Positions 16,323-29,743 are shown, counted from the stretch's first letter. The stretch is 40,176 nucleotides of DNA from an uncultured Pelagibacteraceae bacterium (GCA_902590915.1 CACIYQ010000008.1:1-40176); one strand, 5' to 3'. Numbers and translations: made by a program. The notes: generated from the sequence alone by a model not told the origin.

Positions 16323-17345
16323 ATGTCAGAAAAAGTATTACTCACTGGCATTAGTGGGTTTGTTGCGAAACATGTTGCTATTGAATTACTAAATTCAGGT
16401 TACGAAGTTTTGGGCACTGTTAGAAATTCAAATTCAATTGAACAAACAAAAAAAACATTAGAAGAAAATAATGTAGCAATTAATAATTTATCTTTTATAG
16501 AATTAGATTTATTAAAAGATGAAGGCTGGAATGAAGCTGCAGATGGCTGCAAATATATAATTCATGTAGCCTCTCCTTTCCCTCTAAAAGTTTCAAATGA
16601 CAGGGAATCGCTTACTCCAGCTGCAAAAGATGGAACTTTAAGAGTTTTAAATGCTGGAATAAATGCAGGAGTTGAACATTTTGTTAAAACCTCTTCCATA
16701 GTATGTATGTTCAGAAAACCAAACAGGTCAAACCCTTATACATTTGGTGAAAATGACTGGACTGATCTAGACTGGGATAAAACCACTGATTATTTTGTAT
16801 CCAAAACAAGAGCTGAAAAAGCTGCGTGGGATCTTATGGAAAGCAAAGGTCTTAAAAATAGTCTTACGTGCATCAATCCTGGCTTTGTTTTAGGAGATTT
16901 TTTGAACGAAAAAAATTGTACTTCAATGGAATATATCAAGCAATTGCTTCAAGGAAAATTTCCAGCCGCACCAAAGTTTTCAGTAATGATATCTCACGTA
17001 AAAGATATTGCAAAAGCACATGTTCTTTCTTTGACTAATAAAAGAGCAGGGGGCAGAAGATTGATTGTAGGATCTGAAGTAAGAAGTATTCTTGAATTAT
17101 CACAAATAATGGCAAAAAATATTCCAAGTCATGCAAAAAAACTTCCTAAAAAAGAGTTGCCGAATTTCATGGTTAAACTTCTAAGTTATATAGATACAAG
17201 TGCCAAAAATATGGTTCCTGATCTTGGGCTAAAAATGCAAACAGACCAAAGATACGCAGAAGAGATTCTTCAAATGAAATTCATAGCATCTGAAATTGCA
17301 GTTGTTGATGCTGCAAAATCAGTAATAAGACTAAACTTGGCCTGA
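16323..17345 (+). CDS. Extended SDR, dihydroflavonol-reductase-like NAD(P)-dependent oxidoreductase
   Basis: 340 aa. N-terminal Rossmann motif LTGISGFVAKHVAIEL, the VASPFP strand, HFVKTSSIVCM, and the catalytic YxxxK as DYFVSKTRAEKAAW. The downstream NPGFVLGDFL is typical of the DFR/cinnamoyl-CoA-reductase/aldehyde-reductase branch of extended SDRs. The likely reaction is NADPH-dependent reduction of an aldehyde or ketone; the substrate cannot be told. Its ATG immediately follows the trxB stop, so expression is probably coupled. The C-terminal 60 residues are lysine-rich and helical. Confidence 0.82.
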   Translation: MSEKVLLTGISGFVAKHVAIELLNSGYEVLGTVRNSNSIEQTKKTLEENNVAINNLSFIELDLLKDEGWNEAADGCKYIIHVASPFPLKVSNDRESLTPAAKDGTLRVLNAGINAGVEHFVKTSSIVCMFRKPNRSNPYTFGENDWTDLDWDKTTDYFVSKTRAEKAAWDLMESKGLKNSLTCINPGFVLGDFLNEKNCTSMEYIKQLLQGKFPAAPKFSVMISHVKDIAKAHVLSLTNKRAGGRRLIVGSEVRSILELSQIMAKNIPSHAKKLPKKELPNFMVKLLSYIDTSAKNMVPDLGLKMQTDQRYAEEILQMKFIASEIAVVDAAKSVIRLNLA

Positions 17346-17415
17346 AGTTCTAGAGTTATATAATTATAAAATGTTTCATATTTATTTAATATTTAAATAT
17401 TAATGTCATCATCTC

Positions 17416-18534
17416 ATGATTAAGATCTGTGTTTTAATTTTCTGGTTTATTTTTCAGTGTAATTTTCTATTCGCAGATCATGGACCTAATAGACTTTGGG
17501 AAAGGAAAATTGAACCTTACTTTACCGTCCACGAAGATAATTATATGGGACCTTTTAAGGTCAACGTTCATAGTTTTGGTAAAAAAAATGCATATGAAGT
17601 TGGGGAAATTAAAAAAAAAAATTATGATAAATATTTTGATGATAAATATAATCTTGCCACAATAGTAAAAAAAGATGGAAAAGTAATTTACGCAAGATTT
17701 AATAAGCAAAAAAAAATAGACGCCAACACACTGATTCAAGGCATGTCTATGTCAAAAACTGCTTTATCTGCTGTAGTTGCAAGTTTAAAATGCAGTGGTT
17801 TAATAGAAACTTTAGACGACAAAGTTTCTAAGTATTCACCAACTTTAGCTAATACACCATATAAAAATGTAACCATAAAAAATATTCTACAAATGAATAG
17901 TGGAGTTACTCCTTTTAAAGAAAAACATAAAAAAAAAATGAACAGGATGGCAGTGGGAACGAGAGATTATGAGGAGAAAAGTAGTGTTTTAAATGCTTTA
18001 TTATTATTAAATGAAAATATAAGAGAACAAGGAAAATTAAGTAATTACCATACTGGAGATACATTTGCATTATCATTACTTATTTCTGACATTACAAATA
18101 AGCCTGCAAGTCAAATTTTTTATGAAAACATTTTTTTGAAATGGAATAAAAATAATGGATTGATGCATTGGATTTCAGATAAAGATGGAATAACTGTTTC
18201 GCAAGCACACCTAACCATGTCGCCATATGATTGGTCAAATTTTGGAGAGTTTATTTTAGATCAAATATCCTCAAAGACATGCATTGGAAATTTCTTTTTG
18301 GAAGGACTGGAAAATGGAGTTGAAACAATTAGAGAAAATGTAAAATACGGTTATCTTTTTTGGATATATAATGTTAAAAAAAAACCTACTATTGTTATGA
18401 CTGGTCATGGGGGTTTTTTTAATGTACTAAACCAAAAAACCAACTCTGTTTTAACAATTCTTTCAGTAGATCCAAGATATAAAAAAGGAAACTTATTTAA
18501 TAATATATCTCAAATTTCAGGAAAAATTAAATAG
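17416..18534 (+). CDS. Secreted beta-lactamase-family (class C-like) serine hydrolase
   Basis: 372 aa with a signal peptide (hydrophobic residues 4-20, cleavage plausible before DHGPN). The serine-nucleophile motif SxxK is Ser111-Met-Ser-Lys114 after IQGMSM. The second motif is Tyr211 in NYHTGD where YxN is usual. The third is HGGF near residue 331 in place of KTG. These features fit the serine beta-lactamase-like family, which includes esterases and D-amino-acid amidases as well as beta-lactamases, so resistance is not implied. It should act in the periplasm. The end overlaps the convergent Rossmann-fold gene by 8 bp. Confidence 0.75.
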   Translation: MIKICVLIFWFIFQCNFLFADHGPNRLWERKIEPYFTVHEDNYMGPFKVNVHSFGKKNAYEVGEIKKKNYDKYFDDKYNLATIVKKDGKVIYARFNKQKKIDANTLIQGMSMSKTALSAVVASLKCSGLIETLDDKVSKYSPTLANTPYKNVTIKNILQMNSGVTPFKEKHKKKMNRMAVGTRDYEEKSSVLNALLLLNENIREQGKLSNYHTGDTFALSLLISDITNKPASQIFYENIFLKWNKNNGLMHWISDKDGITVSQAHLTMSPYDWSNFGEFILDQISSKTCIGNFFLEGLENGVETIRENVKYGYLFWIYNVKKKPTIVMTGHGGFFNVLNQKTNSVLTILSVDPRYKKGNLFNNISQISGKIK

Positions 18535-19182
18535 TTTCTAAATTAGCTATTTCATTTGACTCGAAAATTATTTGATCATTTCTTTTATTAGCAATTTTTA
18601 TCATAGCTTTTGCAACTTTTTCTGAATTGATCGGTCTCATTTTTTTAAGTGGCCCAAGTAATAAAGGTGACAATAATCTAAAAGTCAGAATGCCTATTTT
18701 TTCACCTACTCTATTCTCTTTTCTATCTCCCATTAAAAAAGAAGGTCTTAATATTCCTAAATTAGAAAAGTTTAATTTTTTCAATTCTTCTTCAACTAAA
18801 CCTTTGAACTTTACGTAATCTCCTAAATTTTTTGGATTTGCGTATATTGAAGAGATAAAAATAAATGAATTTACTGAATTACTTTTTGCAACTTGAGCTA
18901 TTTTTTTTGGTATTTCAAGTTCTACTTTTTGATATTCTTTTTTGTCAGGTGAATTTTTCCTTGTTGTACCAATACAAAAAAAACAATCATCTCCTGTAAT
19001 ATCTTTTTTATAATCATCTAAATTATTGAAATCAGTTTTAATTATTTCAACTTTGGGCTCATTAATGATTAGTTCTGAGCGTACAAATAACTTTATTTTA
19101 TTGTAATTATCATTTTTTATTAATTGATTAAGAAGATGTCCACCAATTAACCCTGATGAACCAAAAACAAGGGCTGTTTTCA

Positions 19183-19183
<1 letters not shown>
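18527..19183 (-). CDS. NAD(P)H-binding Rossmann-fold protein (atypical SDR, TIP30/YbjT-like)
   Basis: 218 aa. The N-terminal LVFGSSGLIGGHLLNQLIKND is a GxxGxxG dinucleotide-binding loop. CFFCIGTTRKNSPDKKEYQKVE and FIFISSIYANPK resemble the HTATIP2/TIP30 and NmrA-like atypical SDR group, as does ILRPSFLMGDRKE. The catalytic Tyr-Lys pair (YVKFKG) is present in YxxxK spacing. Substrate unknown; related alphaproteobacterial proteins are described only as oxidoreductases. Its ATG overlaps the aminotransferase stop (TAATG), so it is the second gene of that minus-strand pair. Confidence 0.72.
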
Positions 19184-22574
<3,391 letters not shown>

Positions 22575-22593
<19 letters not shown>

Positions 22594-23327
22594 TCATTAC
22601 GGGTGGAGCTACCAGAATTGGTGCTGCAATTGCAAAACAATTATCTGGTACTAATAAAGAAATACTAATTCACTTTAATAAATCAAAATCAAAAGCTGAA
22701 AAACTCAAAAAAGATCTAGAGTTAAATGGTACTAAAGTTTACCTTGTCAAAGGTGATTTGAGCAAAGAAAATGATGTAAGTAAAATTGTTAAATATGCAA
22801 AATCAAAATTAAAATATTTTGATTGTTTAATAAACAATGCTTCATTGTTTGAAAATGATAAACTTGAAAGTTTTACAACAGACAGCTGGGATAAACATTT
22901 AAAAACTAATTTGAGAACTCCTGCTCTATTATCAAAAGAATTTGCTAAAAATGTTAAGGGAAAAAACAACAACATAATAAACATAATTGATCAGAGAGTT
23001 TTTAAACTAACTCCATACTTTTTTTCATATACCATAAGTAAAACTGGTCTTTATACTCTCACAAAAACAAGTGCTATGAGTTTGGCACCCAATATAAGAG
23101 TTAACGGAATTGCTCCAGGACCAACAATCAAAAACCAAAGGCAATCTGAAAAACATTTTAGGAAACAATATTTAGCAACCCCTTTAAAAAGACAAGTTAA
23201 TGTAGAACAAATCTGTAATGCAGTTGACTTTTTTATCAAAAATATATCTATTACAGGTCAAGTTTTAGCAATTGATAGTGGACAGAATCTAAACTGGCAA
23301 ACACCTGATATAATGGGCAAAGAATGA
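22575..23327 (+). CDS. Pteridine-reductase-like SDR (FolM/PTR1-like)
   Basis: 250 aa classical-size SDR. The dinucleotide motif is TGGATRIG (residues 9-16), the TGx3RxG form characteristic of pteridine reductases rather than TGx3GxG. The NNAS motif is at 87-90, and the catalytic pair is Tyr152 and Lys156 (YTISK). Asp139 (NIIDQRV) stands where classical SDRs have the catalytic Ser, again as in PTR1. The C-terminal INGxAPGPT-like segment is present. It precedes folB with a 4-bp overlap. A role in dihydropterin or dihydrofolate reduction is likely but inferred; a generic oxidoreductase is the alternative. Confidence 0.75.
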
Positions 23328-23749
23328 AAAAAAATAATCTGAACATCGTTAAAATAGATAAAAATAAAACTTTATTTAATTATGAAAAGAAAATTTTAAT
23401 CAAAGAATTAATTTTAGATTTAAAACTTGGTTATTACGACTTTGAAAAAGAAAATTCACAAAAAGTTAAATTTAATCTCGAAGTTGATTATGAGGATAAA
23501 AAACCAACAAGTGATGAGGATATTAAATCAATAGTTAATTATGGAAGAATAGTTAAACTAATAAAAAAACTTACAAAAAATAAACATTATAATTTTCTAG
23601 AGACACTAGCTGAAGATGTCTTTGATGTTCTATTCAAAGATAAAAGAATTGGAAAAATTATGCTCCAAATCGAAAAACTAGAAATTTTAAAAGACTGCAC
23701 ATCTGTTGGTATTCAAGTTACCAAAAAAAGAAGTCATGATAAGCTCTGA
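23324..23749 (+). CDS. folB: Dihydroneopterin aldolase
   Basis: Cleaves dihydroneopterin to 6-hydroxymethyl-dihydropterin and glycolaldehyde in folate synthesis. 141 aa, about 20 longer than usual through an N-terminal extension before the core ([31 protein letters not shown]). The core [28 protein letters not shown] and the final strand [10 protein letters not shown] are typical. The catalytic Glu of the core (FLETLAE) and the C-terminal Lys are present. It follows the pteridine-reductase-like gene with a 4-bp overlap and overlaps the start of uvrC. Confidence 0.88.
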   Translation: MKKNNLNIVKIDKNKTLFNYEKKILIKELILDLKLGYYDFEKENSQKVKFNLEVDYEDKKPTSDEDIKSIVNYGRIVKLIKKLTKNKHYNFLETLAEDVFDVLFKDKRIGKIMLQIEKLEILKDCTSVGIQVTKKRSHDKL

Positions 23750-25571
23750 TCTAGGTAAAGAAGTAATTAAAAAAGAACTCCCTTTAGTTCCTAAGCTTCC
23801 TGGTGTCTATAGGATGCTGAACTCTAAAGATGAAATTCTTTATGTAGGAAAAGCAAGGAATTTACCCAATAGATTGAAAAGTTATGTTTCTGAAAAAAAT
23901 CACATCATTAGAACTGAAAGAATGTTATCTCAAACAAGAAAATTGGAGATAACTACTACTTCTAACGAAAGTGAAGCCTTATTACTTGAAGCAAATTTAA
24001 TTAAAAAATTTAAACCAAAATTTAACATTCTTCTAAGAGATGATAAATCGTTCCCTTTCATATTTATTGGCAACCAAGATCAATGGCCTCAGATAAAAAG
24101 ACATAGGGGGAAAAAAACTAAAGAGGGCTTTTATTTTGGTCCGTTTGCGTCAGCTGGATCTGCCAATTGGACAATCAAAATGATTCAAAAAATTTTCCAC
24201 TTAAGAGTTTGTGATGACACTGTGTTTAAAAAAAGAGAAAGGCCTTGTATATTATATCAAATCAAACGTTGTTCGGGTCCATGTGTTGGTTATGTCACCA
24301 AAGAGGACTATCAACAAACTGTTGATGATGCGATTGAATTTGTCTCTGGAAAATCTAGAAGGATTCAAAAAAATCTTTCTAATCAAATGGAAAAAGCAAG
24401 TGAAGAACTTGACTTTGAAAAAGCAGTAATTCTAAGAGATAGAATAAAAGCATTAAATATAATTCAGTCATCTCAAAGAATAAATGAAGCAAACTTAGTT
24501 GAAGCAGATGTTATTGCTGGATACAAAGAGTCTGGTAAAGCCTGTATCCAAGTTTTTTTTTATAGATCAAAACAAAATTGGGGCAATCAAGCTTTCTTTC
24601 CAAAACATGATCCAGATGAAAAACTTGGAGAAATTATAAATTCATTCGTTTCACAATTTTATGAAAATAAGAGTGTTCCCTCATCGATAATTTTATCTGA
24701 AGAAATTAAAGAAAAAGTTCTAATTGAAAAAACTCTGTCAAATAAGGAAGGTAAACAAATTACTATTTCTGTTGCAAAACAAGGTTCTAAATTAAAAGTA
24801 ATCAATCAAGCCATTAAAAATGCAAAAGATAGTTTAAATAGAAAACTTTATGAAAGTCAAAACAATAGAGAGTTATTTGATGCTGTAGCTAGTAAATTCA
24901 ATTTAGAAACAAACATTAATTTAATTGAGGTTTATGACAACAGTCACATACAGGGTACTAATAGTGTTGGAGCATTAATTGCCTATGGGGATGAGGGTTT
25001 TATCAAAAAAAGGTATAGAAAATTTAATATTAAACACAAAAAAAATGAACAAGATGATTATGGTATGATGCGAGAAGTTTTAAATAGAAGATTCAAAAGA
25101 GCGGTTCAAGAAAAGGATAATTATTTAACTTTTCCTGACTTAGTTTTAGTTGATGGTGGAAAAGGTCAATATTCAGTTGCAAGAGAAAGCCTAAATGAAC
25201 TTGGTCTTCACGACATTCCTATCGTTGCGATTGCAAAAGGTAAACTGAGAAATAGTGGTAACGAAACCTTTTTTCATAATGGAAAAGAGTTTAAGTTTTT
25301 AAGAAATGATCCAACATTATTTTTTCTTCAAAGAATAAGAGATGAATCGCACCGATTTGCAATAAGTGCTCATAGAGCAAAAAGAAAAAAAGGAATAAGC
25401 AAATCTCTACTTGACCAAATTGATGGGATTGGGTCTATAAGAAAAAGGGCATTATTAAACCATTTTGGATCAGCAAGATCAGTAGAGTCTGCAAGTTTAG
25501 ATGAAATAAAATCTGTTGAAGGTGTTGAGGAAAAAGTGGCAAAAAAGATATATAACTTCTTTCACGAATAA
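23736..25571 (+). CDS. uvrC: Excinuclease ABC subunit UvrC
   Basis: Makes the dual incisions in nucleotide-excision repair. About 611 aa from the chosen start. The GIY-YIG domain ([25 protein letters not shown]) is followed by a cysteine-containing segment ([15 protein letters not shown]), the UVR motif ([26 protein letters not shown]), the RNase H-like nuclease domain with [10 protein letters not shown] and LVDGGKGQ, and a C-terminal helix-hairpin-helix ([18 protein letters not shown]). The ATG at 23736 gives [16 protein letters not shown]; a TTG at 23706 would extend it by ten residues deeper into folB. The 14-bp overlap with folB suggests coupling. Confidence 0.95.
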   Translation: MISSDLGKEVIKKELPLVPKLPGVYRMLNSKDEILYVGKARNLPNRLKSYVSEKNHIIRTERMLSQTRKLEITTTSNESEALLLEANLIKKFKPKFNILLRDDKSFPFIFIGNQDQWPQIKRHRGKKTKEGFYFGPFASAGSANWTIKMIQKIFHLRVCDDTVFKKRERPCILYQIKRCSGPCVGYVTKEDYQQTVDDAIEFVSGKSRRIQKNLSNQMEKASEELDFEKAVILRDRIKALNIIQSSQRINEANLVEADVIAGYKESGKACIQVFFYRSKQNWGNQAFFPKHDPDEKLGEIINSFVSQFYENKSVPSSIILSEEIKEKVLIEKTLSNKEGKQITISVAKQGSKLKVINQAIKNAKDSLNRKLYESQNNRELFDAVASKFNLETNINLIEVYDNSHIQGTNSVGALIAYGDEGFIKKRYRKFNIKHKKNEQDDYGMMREVLNRRFKRAVQEKDNYLTFPDLVLVDGGKGQYSVARESLNELGLHDIPIVAIAKGKLRNSGNETFFHNGKEFKFLRNDPTLFFLQRIRDESHRFAISAHRAKRKKGISKSLLDQIDGIGSIRKRALLNHFGSARSVESASLDEIKSVEGVEEKVAKKIYNFFHE

Positions 25572-25573
25572 TT

Positions 25574-26158
25574 ATGCTTAAAAAAATTCCTAATATATTA
25601 ACAATAGGACGAATAATTATTGTTCCTTTTTTTGTATTGGCATTTTACTTGCCTGGATTTTATGGAGATTTGACTGCATTAATATTATTTGTTGTTGCAT
25701 CATTTACTGATTTTCTTGATGGAATGCTTGCAAGAATGATGGGTGAAGAGTCAAAACTGGGAGAATTGTTAGATCCAATAGCTGATAAGATAATCGTTGC
25801 GACAGCTTTAATTCTTTTAGTAATGGATGGTACTATAAGAAATTATGAAGTAATTGCTGCAATTATTATTCTTACAAGAGAAATATTGATTTCAGGACTT
25901 AGAGAATTTTTAGCAAAGGGAAAAATTAAACTTCCTGTTTCTAGTCTTGCTAAATTAAAAACAGTTTTACAGATGGTTTCAATCGCTCTCCTTCTATCAG
26001 GAGATACAGGAAATAAGATTATTAACTTCCAAGATTATAATGCCCAAACTATTGGTATTATTCTTTTATGGCTATCTGCAGCATTAACACTTTTTACTGG
26101 ATATGATTATATGCGTAAAGGCATTGACCACGCTATGTCTGAAGACAATAAAGATTAA
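25574..26158 (+). CDS. pgsA: CDP-diacylglycerol--glycerol-3-phosphate 3-phosphatidyltransferase
   Basis: Makes phosphatidylglycerophosphate, the precursor of phosphatidylglycerol, in the inner membrane. 194 aa, standard. The CDP-alcohol phosphatidyltransferase motif DGx2ARx8Gx3Dx3D reads DGMLARMMGEESKLGELLDP (plus IADK). Membrane segments lie near residues 8-30, 30-50, 75-95, 125-145 and 155-175. The N-terminus IPNILTIGRI is typical. It starts 2 bp after uvrC. The stop overlaps the end of convergent ilvE by 4 bp. Confidence 0.94.
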   Translation: MLKKIPNILTIGRIIIVPFFVLAFYLPGFYGDLTALILFVVASFTDFLDGMLARMMGEESKLGELLDPIADKIIVATALILLVMDGTIRNYEVIAAIIILTREILISGLREFLAKGKIKLPVSSLAKLKTVLQMVSIALLLSGDTGNKIINFQDYNAQTIGIILLWLSAALTLFTGYDYMRKGIDHAMSEDNKD

Positions 26159-27036
26159 GCTGCTTTTTTCTTTCTTACTAAAGTTTGATAACTTTCATTT
26201 AAATCAATTATAGTATCACAAACTTTAAACTGATTTTCTGCAATGCATGAAACTGGTGTTACTTCCGCGGCAGTGCCTGTTAAAAAACATCCAACAAAGT
26301 TTGATAACTCCTCTGGTTTTATTTTTCTCTCGTGAACTTTAATATTTTTTGATTTTGCAATTCCAATTACTGTCCTTCTTGTAATCCCATCTAAAAAAGA
26401 GTCTGGGATTGGAGTGTGAAGTTCACCATTTTTATCTTTGAAAAAAACATTGGCACCAGTTGCTTCAGCTACATTTCCTTCATGATCTAACATTAATGAG
26501 TCTGTATAACCTTGTTTTTCTGCTTCATGTTTTGATAGTGTGCAAATCATATAAAGACCAGATGCTTTAGTATCCCAAGGGATTGTATTAGGCGCAGGTC
26601 TTCTCCAGTTAGAAATATTTAATTTTATACCCTCGACTTTTAATTTTGGATCAAAATATGAACCCCACTCCCAGGTTGCAATTGCTACATGAATTTTTGT
26701 TTGTTGTGCAGAAATAGCCATCATCTCGCTGCCTCTCCATGCAACTGGTCTTACGTATCCATTTTCAACATTTTGTGAAGCAATAATTTTATTTGAAGCA
26801 ATATTAATTTGTTCTTCTGAATAAGGGATATCAAAACCCATCCTCTTAGCAGAATGAAAGAATCTTGAAGTGTGTTCTTCTAATTTAAAAATTGATCCGT
26901 CATAAACTCTTTCTCCCTCAAAAACACAACTCGCATAATGTAAACCATGGCTTAAAACGTGAAGTTTGACGTCTCCCCAATCTACAAGCTCATCGTTGTA
27001 CCATATTTTTCCAGATCTTTTGTCGTAAGGTATCAT
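26155..27036 (-). CDS. ilvE: Branched-chain amino acid aminotransferase
   Basis: Final step of Val/Leu/Ile synthesis; PLP fold type IV, 293 aa. YDKRSGKIWYNDELVDWGD and HGLHYASCVFEGERVYDG open the protein. The PLP lysine lies in DTKASGLYMICTLSKHEA, followed by GYTDSLMLDHEGNVAEATGANVFF and the C-terminal GCFLTGTAAEVTPV. The length and the DTKASG motif separate it from D-amino-acid transaminase and ADC lyase. It is transcribed alone on the minus strand, divergent from the MarR-type gene (70 bp between), a neighbourhood also seen in other Alphaproteobacteria. Confidence 0.92.
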   Translation of the reverse strand: MIPYDKRSGKIWYNDELVDWGDVKLHVLSHGLHYASCVFEGERVYDGSIFKLEEHTSRFFHSAKRMGFDIPYSEEQINIASNKIIASQNVENGYVRPVAWRGSEMMAISAQQTKIHVAIATWEWGSYFDPKLKVEGIKLNISNWRRPAPNTIPWDTKASGLYMICTLSKHEAEKQGYTDSLMLDHEGNVAEATGANVFFKDKNGELHTPIPDSFLDGITRRTVIGIAKSKNIKVHERKIKPEELSNFVGCFLTGTAAEVTPVSCIAENQFKVCDTIIDLNESYQTLVRKKKAA

Positions 27037-27106
27037 GATTGAAAATATTTAATTATATCTGAAAAATATCTTTGTATCTTTAATATGTCAATATAACTTA
27101 CCCATA

Positions 27107-27544
27107 ATGAAAGAACTTTTATATTTAAAAGATGATCAGCTTAAAGATTTGATAGAAAAACTTTTTGTGAGCTATAGAGAAACTTTCTCTGACTCTAAAA
27201 AGATATTAGATAAATACTCTATTGGTTTAGCGCACCATAAAGTAATCCACTTATTGTCCATGTATCAGGGTATTTCGATATCTGAGCTATTAAAAAGACT
27301 AAAAGTCACAAAGCAAAGTCTTAATAGGGTTTTAAAAGATTTAATAAAATTAGACATTATTACGTTTAAAAAAGATGAGCAAGATACCCGAGTTAAGCAT
27401 GTATTTTTGAATGATAAAGGGGAAAAGATATTTAATGAGGTTTTTGATCAGCAAAAAAAAAGAATTTACAACGCATTACTAAACTCAAGTTCAGAGGAAG
27501 TAATAAATTTTGATAATGTTTTGAGTAAAATTATAAATGGATAA
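27107..27544 (+). CDS. petP: MarR-family regulator, PetP-like
   Basis: 145 aa winged-helix protein. The segment YSIGLAHHKVIHLLSMYQGISISELLKRLKVTKQSLNRVLKDLI matches PetP regulators of Alphaproteobacteria (pattern AHHxxxH...TKQSLxRVL). The wing is KKDEQDTRVKHVFLNDKGEK. PetP with PetR was described in Rhodobacter capsulatus as needed for cytochrome bc1 expression. Here it overlaps the response-regulator gene by 8 bp, the same order as petP-petR. Its targets in this organism are unknown; the bc1 operon 8 kb away is an obvious candidate. Confidence 0.8.
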   Translation: MKELLYLKDDQLKDLIEKLFVSYRETFSDSKKILDKYSIGLAHHKVIHLLSMYQGISISELLKRLKVTKQSLNRVLKDLIKLDIITFKKDEQDTRVKHVFLNDKGEKIFNEVFDQQKKRIYNALLNSSSEEVINFDNVLSKIING

Positions 27545-28214
27545 ATTTCAAGCTCATATTTTGCTAGTTGATGACGATGAAGGAATTAGATCTTTAGTAA
27601 AAAAATATTTAAATGAAAATAATTTTTTAGTTACGACAGCAGATAGTGCTGAAAATGCGTCAGAGAAAGTAAAAATAATCAAATTTGATTTAATTATCCT
27701 AGATATAATGATGTCAGGTAAAAGTGGTTTAGATTTTATTAATGACCATAAAAAAGATTTGGACACACCAATTATACTTTTGACAGCCAAGGGTGAGGCG
27801 AGTGAAAGAGTTGAGGGACTTGAATTGGGAGCAGACGATTATTTAGCTAAGCCCTTCGAGCCAAAAGAACTAATTTTAAGAATTAAAAATATTTTAACTA
27901 AAACTATTAAAACTGATCAAAAAAGAATAATCAAATTTGAAAATGTGAAAATTGATTTGAACAAATTGCTGATTATAAAAAACAAAAAAGAATTCAAAAT
28001 AAATAATACTGAAAAAATAATTTTAGAAAAAATGATCAATAATCCAGGTAATACATTTTCTAGAGAGGCTATTGGTAAATTAATAAGTTTAGATAAGGAA
28101 AGATCGATCGATGTAATCATAACTCGATTAAGGAAAAAAATTGAAATTGATCCAAAAAATCCAAAATTTTTACAGACCATCAGAGGAGCAGGATATGTTC
28201 TTTGGATTGAATAA
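27537..28214 (+). CDS. petR: OmpR/PhoB-family response regulator, PetR-like
   Basis: 225 aa. Receiver domain residues 1-120: acidic pocket Asp12-Asp14 (LVDDDEGIR), phospho-acceptor Asp56 (IILDIMMSG), Thr83 (LLTAKGEA) and Lys105 (YLAKPFEPKEL). The C-terminal winged-helix DNA-binding domain (about 130-225) shows NTFSREAIGKLI, RSIDVIITRLRKKIE and the terminal IRGAGYVL. It is flanked by a PetP-like MarR gene and a histidine kinase, with overlaps on both sides, so all three are probably one transcript. Phosphorylation by the adjacent kinase is inferred from synteny. Confidence 0.88.
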   Translation: MDKFQAHILLVDDDEGIRSLVKKYLNENNFLVTTADSAENASEKVKIIKFDLIILDIMMSGKSGLDFINDHKKDLDTPIILLTAKGEASERVEGLELGADDYLAKPFEPKELILRIKNILTKTIKTDQKRIIKFENVKIDLNKLLIIKNKKEFKINNTEKIILEKMINNPGNTFSREAIGKLISLDKERSIDVIITRLRKKIEIDPKNPKFLQTIRGAGYVLWIE

Positions 28215-29514
28215 TTTTTTAAGAAAAGTTTTACCTAAAAGATTGTTTTACAGAGCGCTTTTAATTGTTGCGGTCCCTGTTATTGTTCTTCAACTGGTAA
28301 TCACTATTGTATTTTTTGACAGCCTATGGATTAAAACTAACAAAGGAATGACAAGAACGTTAGTGAATGAAATAAATGCATTTATTGAAGCGTATGAAAG
28401 TGAGAAAAATGACAAGCAAGAGATAAATAATCTGTTCTCATTATTTTTAGATTTAAATATTGAACTTAAAATAAATGAAGACTTAAAAGTTCAACAAAGT
28501 GAAAGATGGTTCAGTCCAATTGATAGAACCTTAAGAAGAGAATTAAAGTCAAAATTTTCATCCAAAAATTATTGGTTTGATACAACAAATTATAAAGAGC
28601 TAATTGATTTAAGAATTAAGTATAAGGATGGATATTTTAAATTTTTGGTGCCCAAAGATCGTGTTGCAAGTTCATCAGCAAGAATTTTTGCACTGTGGAT
28701 AACTGTACCTGCAATTGTAATGGTCATCATATCTCTTATATTTTTAAAAAATCAAACACGACCTATTACAAATCTTGCTCGTGCTGCAGAAAGATTTGGT
28801 AAAGGAGAAGAAATTGAGGAATACAAGCCTTCTGGAGCTCTTGAAATAAGACAGGCTGGTCATGAATTTGAAAAAATGAGAAAAAGAATTGAGAGACATC
28901 TCAATCAAAGAACAGAAATGCTATCAGGAATAAGTCACGATTTAAGAACTCCTTTAACTAGGATGAAGTTACAACTTGCATTTATTAAAGATAAAGACTC
29001 AGTCGAAAAATTAACTGAGGATATAAATGAAATGGAAAAAATGCTTAATGAATATCTTCAATTTACGAGCTTATCGTATGTTGAAAAAGATGAGATGTTT
29101 AATCTTTCTGAACTAATTGATGAAGTGATTAAAAAATATGGTAACGATAATATTTCAAGCAATTTAATACGTAGAATTTATATTAATGGTAGGAAAAATT
29201 TAATCAGCAGATGTCTTAACAATCTAATTGATAACGCTCTAAAGTATGCCACTAAAGTTGAATTAAGTCTTAATAAAAAAAATACAAATCTATTTATTAT
29301 TATTGATGATGATGGTCCAGGTATTGCCAAAAATGAGTATGATAATGTATTTAAACCATTCTATAAAATTGACAAAGGAAGAGCTGATTCTAAATCCAGT
29401 GTTGGTCTTGGTTTATCAATCGCATCAGATATTGTTAAATCTCACGGAGGAAATATTAAACTTGAAAAATCTAAAATGAATGGGTTAAGAGTTAAGATTT
29501 TTTTGCCCGTTTAG
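28195..29514 (+). CDS. Sensor histidine kinase (EnvZ-like)
   Basis: 439 aa from the chosen start. One membrane segment near residues 17-38, a periplasmic sensor of about 120 residues, a second membrane segment near 163-185, then a HAMP linker (NLARAAERFGKGEEIEEY). The dimerisation domain has phospho-His248 (GISHDLRTPLTRMKL). The ATPase domain has the N box (NNLIDNALKYA near 343), G1 (DDDGPGI near 370) and G2 (GLGLSIASDIV). The ATG at 28195 is preceded by AGGAG six bases upstream, which decides the start over an upstream TTG at 28141. It overlaps the response-regulator gene by 20 bp; signal unknown. Confidence 0.92.
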   Translation: MFFGLNNFLRKVLPKRLFYRALLIVAVPVIVLQLVITIVFFDSLWIKTNKGMTRTLVNEINAFIEAYESEKNDKQEINNLFSLFLDLNIELKINEDLKVQQSERWFSPIDRTLRRELKSKFSSKNYWFDTTNYKELIDLRIKYKDGYFKFLVPKDRVASSSARIFALWITVPAIVMVIISLIFLKNQTRPITNLARAAERFGKGEEIEEYKPSGALEIRQAGHEFEKMRKRIERHLNQRTEMLSGISHDLRTPLTRMKLQLAFIKDKDSVEKLTEDINEMEKMLNEYLQFTSLSYVEKDEMFNLSELIDEVIKKYGNDNISSNLIRRIYINGRKNLISRCLNNLIDNALKYATKVELSLNKKNTNLFIIIDDDGPGIAKNEYDNVFKPFYKIDKGRADSKSSVGLGLSIASDIVKSHGGNIKLEKSKMNGLRVKIFLPV

Positions 29515-29743
29515 TTTTGGTTTTCTTTTTGGCTTCAAACTGTTTAATTTTTATTTCTAAGTTCTCAACTCGTTTTGAAAGAACATCGAATTCGTCCTTG
29601 CTGGTTAATTTCATTTTAAAAACAAACTCGTCTCTTTTAGATTTAAAAATATTTAGAATTTCAGCCGACAAATCTTTTGAGGAAACCAACCCTTGCTCAA
29701 TCAATTTTGCAAACTTATCAATTATAAATTTAGAATTTTTCAT
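29492..29743 (-). CDS. ubiK: UbiK-like accessory factor (BMFP / YqiC family)
   Basis: 83 aa from ATG 29741-29743; an ATG at 29758 would add five residues. The layout is an N-terminal amphipathic segment (FIIDKFAKLIEQGL), a middle helix, LTSKDEFDVLSKRVENLEIKIKQFEAK as a C-terminal coiled coil, then a poly-basic tail. The DEFDVLxxRVxxLExKIxxLE pattern defines the BMFP family; the enterobacterial member UbiK assists aerobic ubiquinone synthesis. In Alphaproteobacteria this gene often lies divergent to lgt, as here. Its end overlaps the convergent histidine-kinase gene by 23 bp. Confidence 0.75.
   Translation of the reverse strand: MKNSKFIIDKFAKLIEQGLVSSKDLSAEILNIFKSKRDEFVFKMKLTSKDEFDVLSKRVENLEIKIKQFEAKKKTKTKRAKKS

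Noticed and set aside
17386..17403. 18-bp perfect AT palindrome before the serine-hydrolase gene
   Set aside because: Made only of A and T in a very AT-rich gap; such palindromes are expected by chance and no G/C positions give it specificity.
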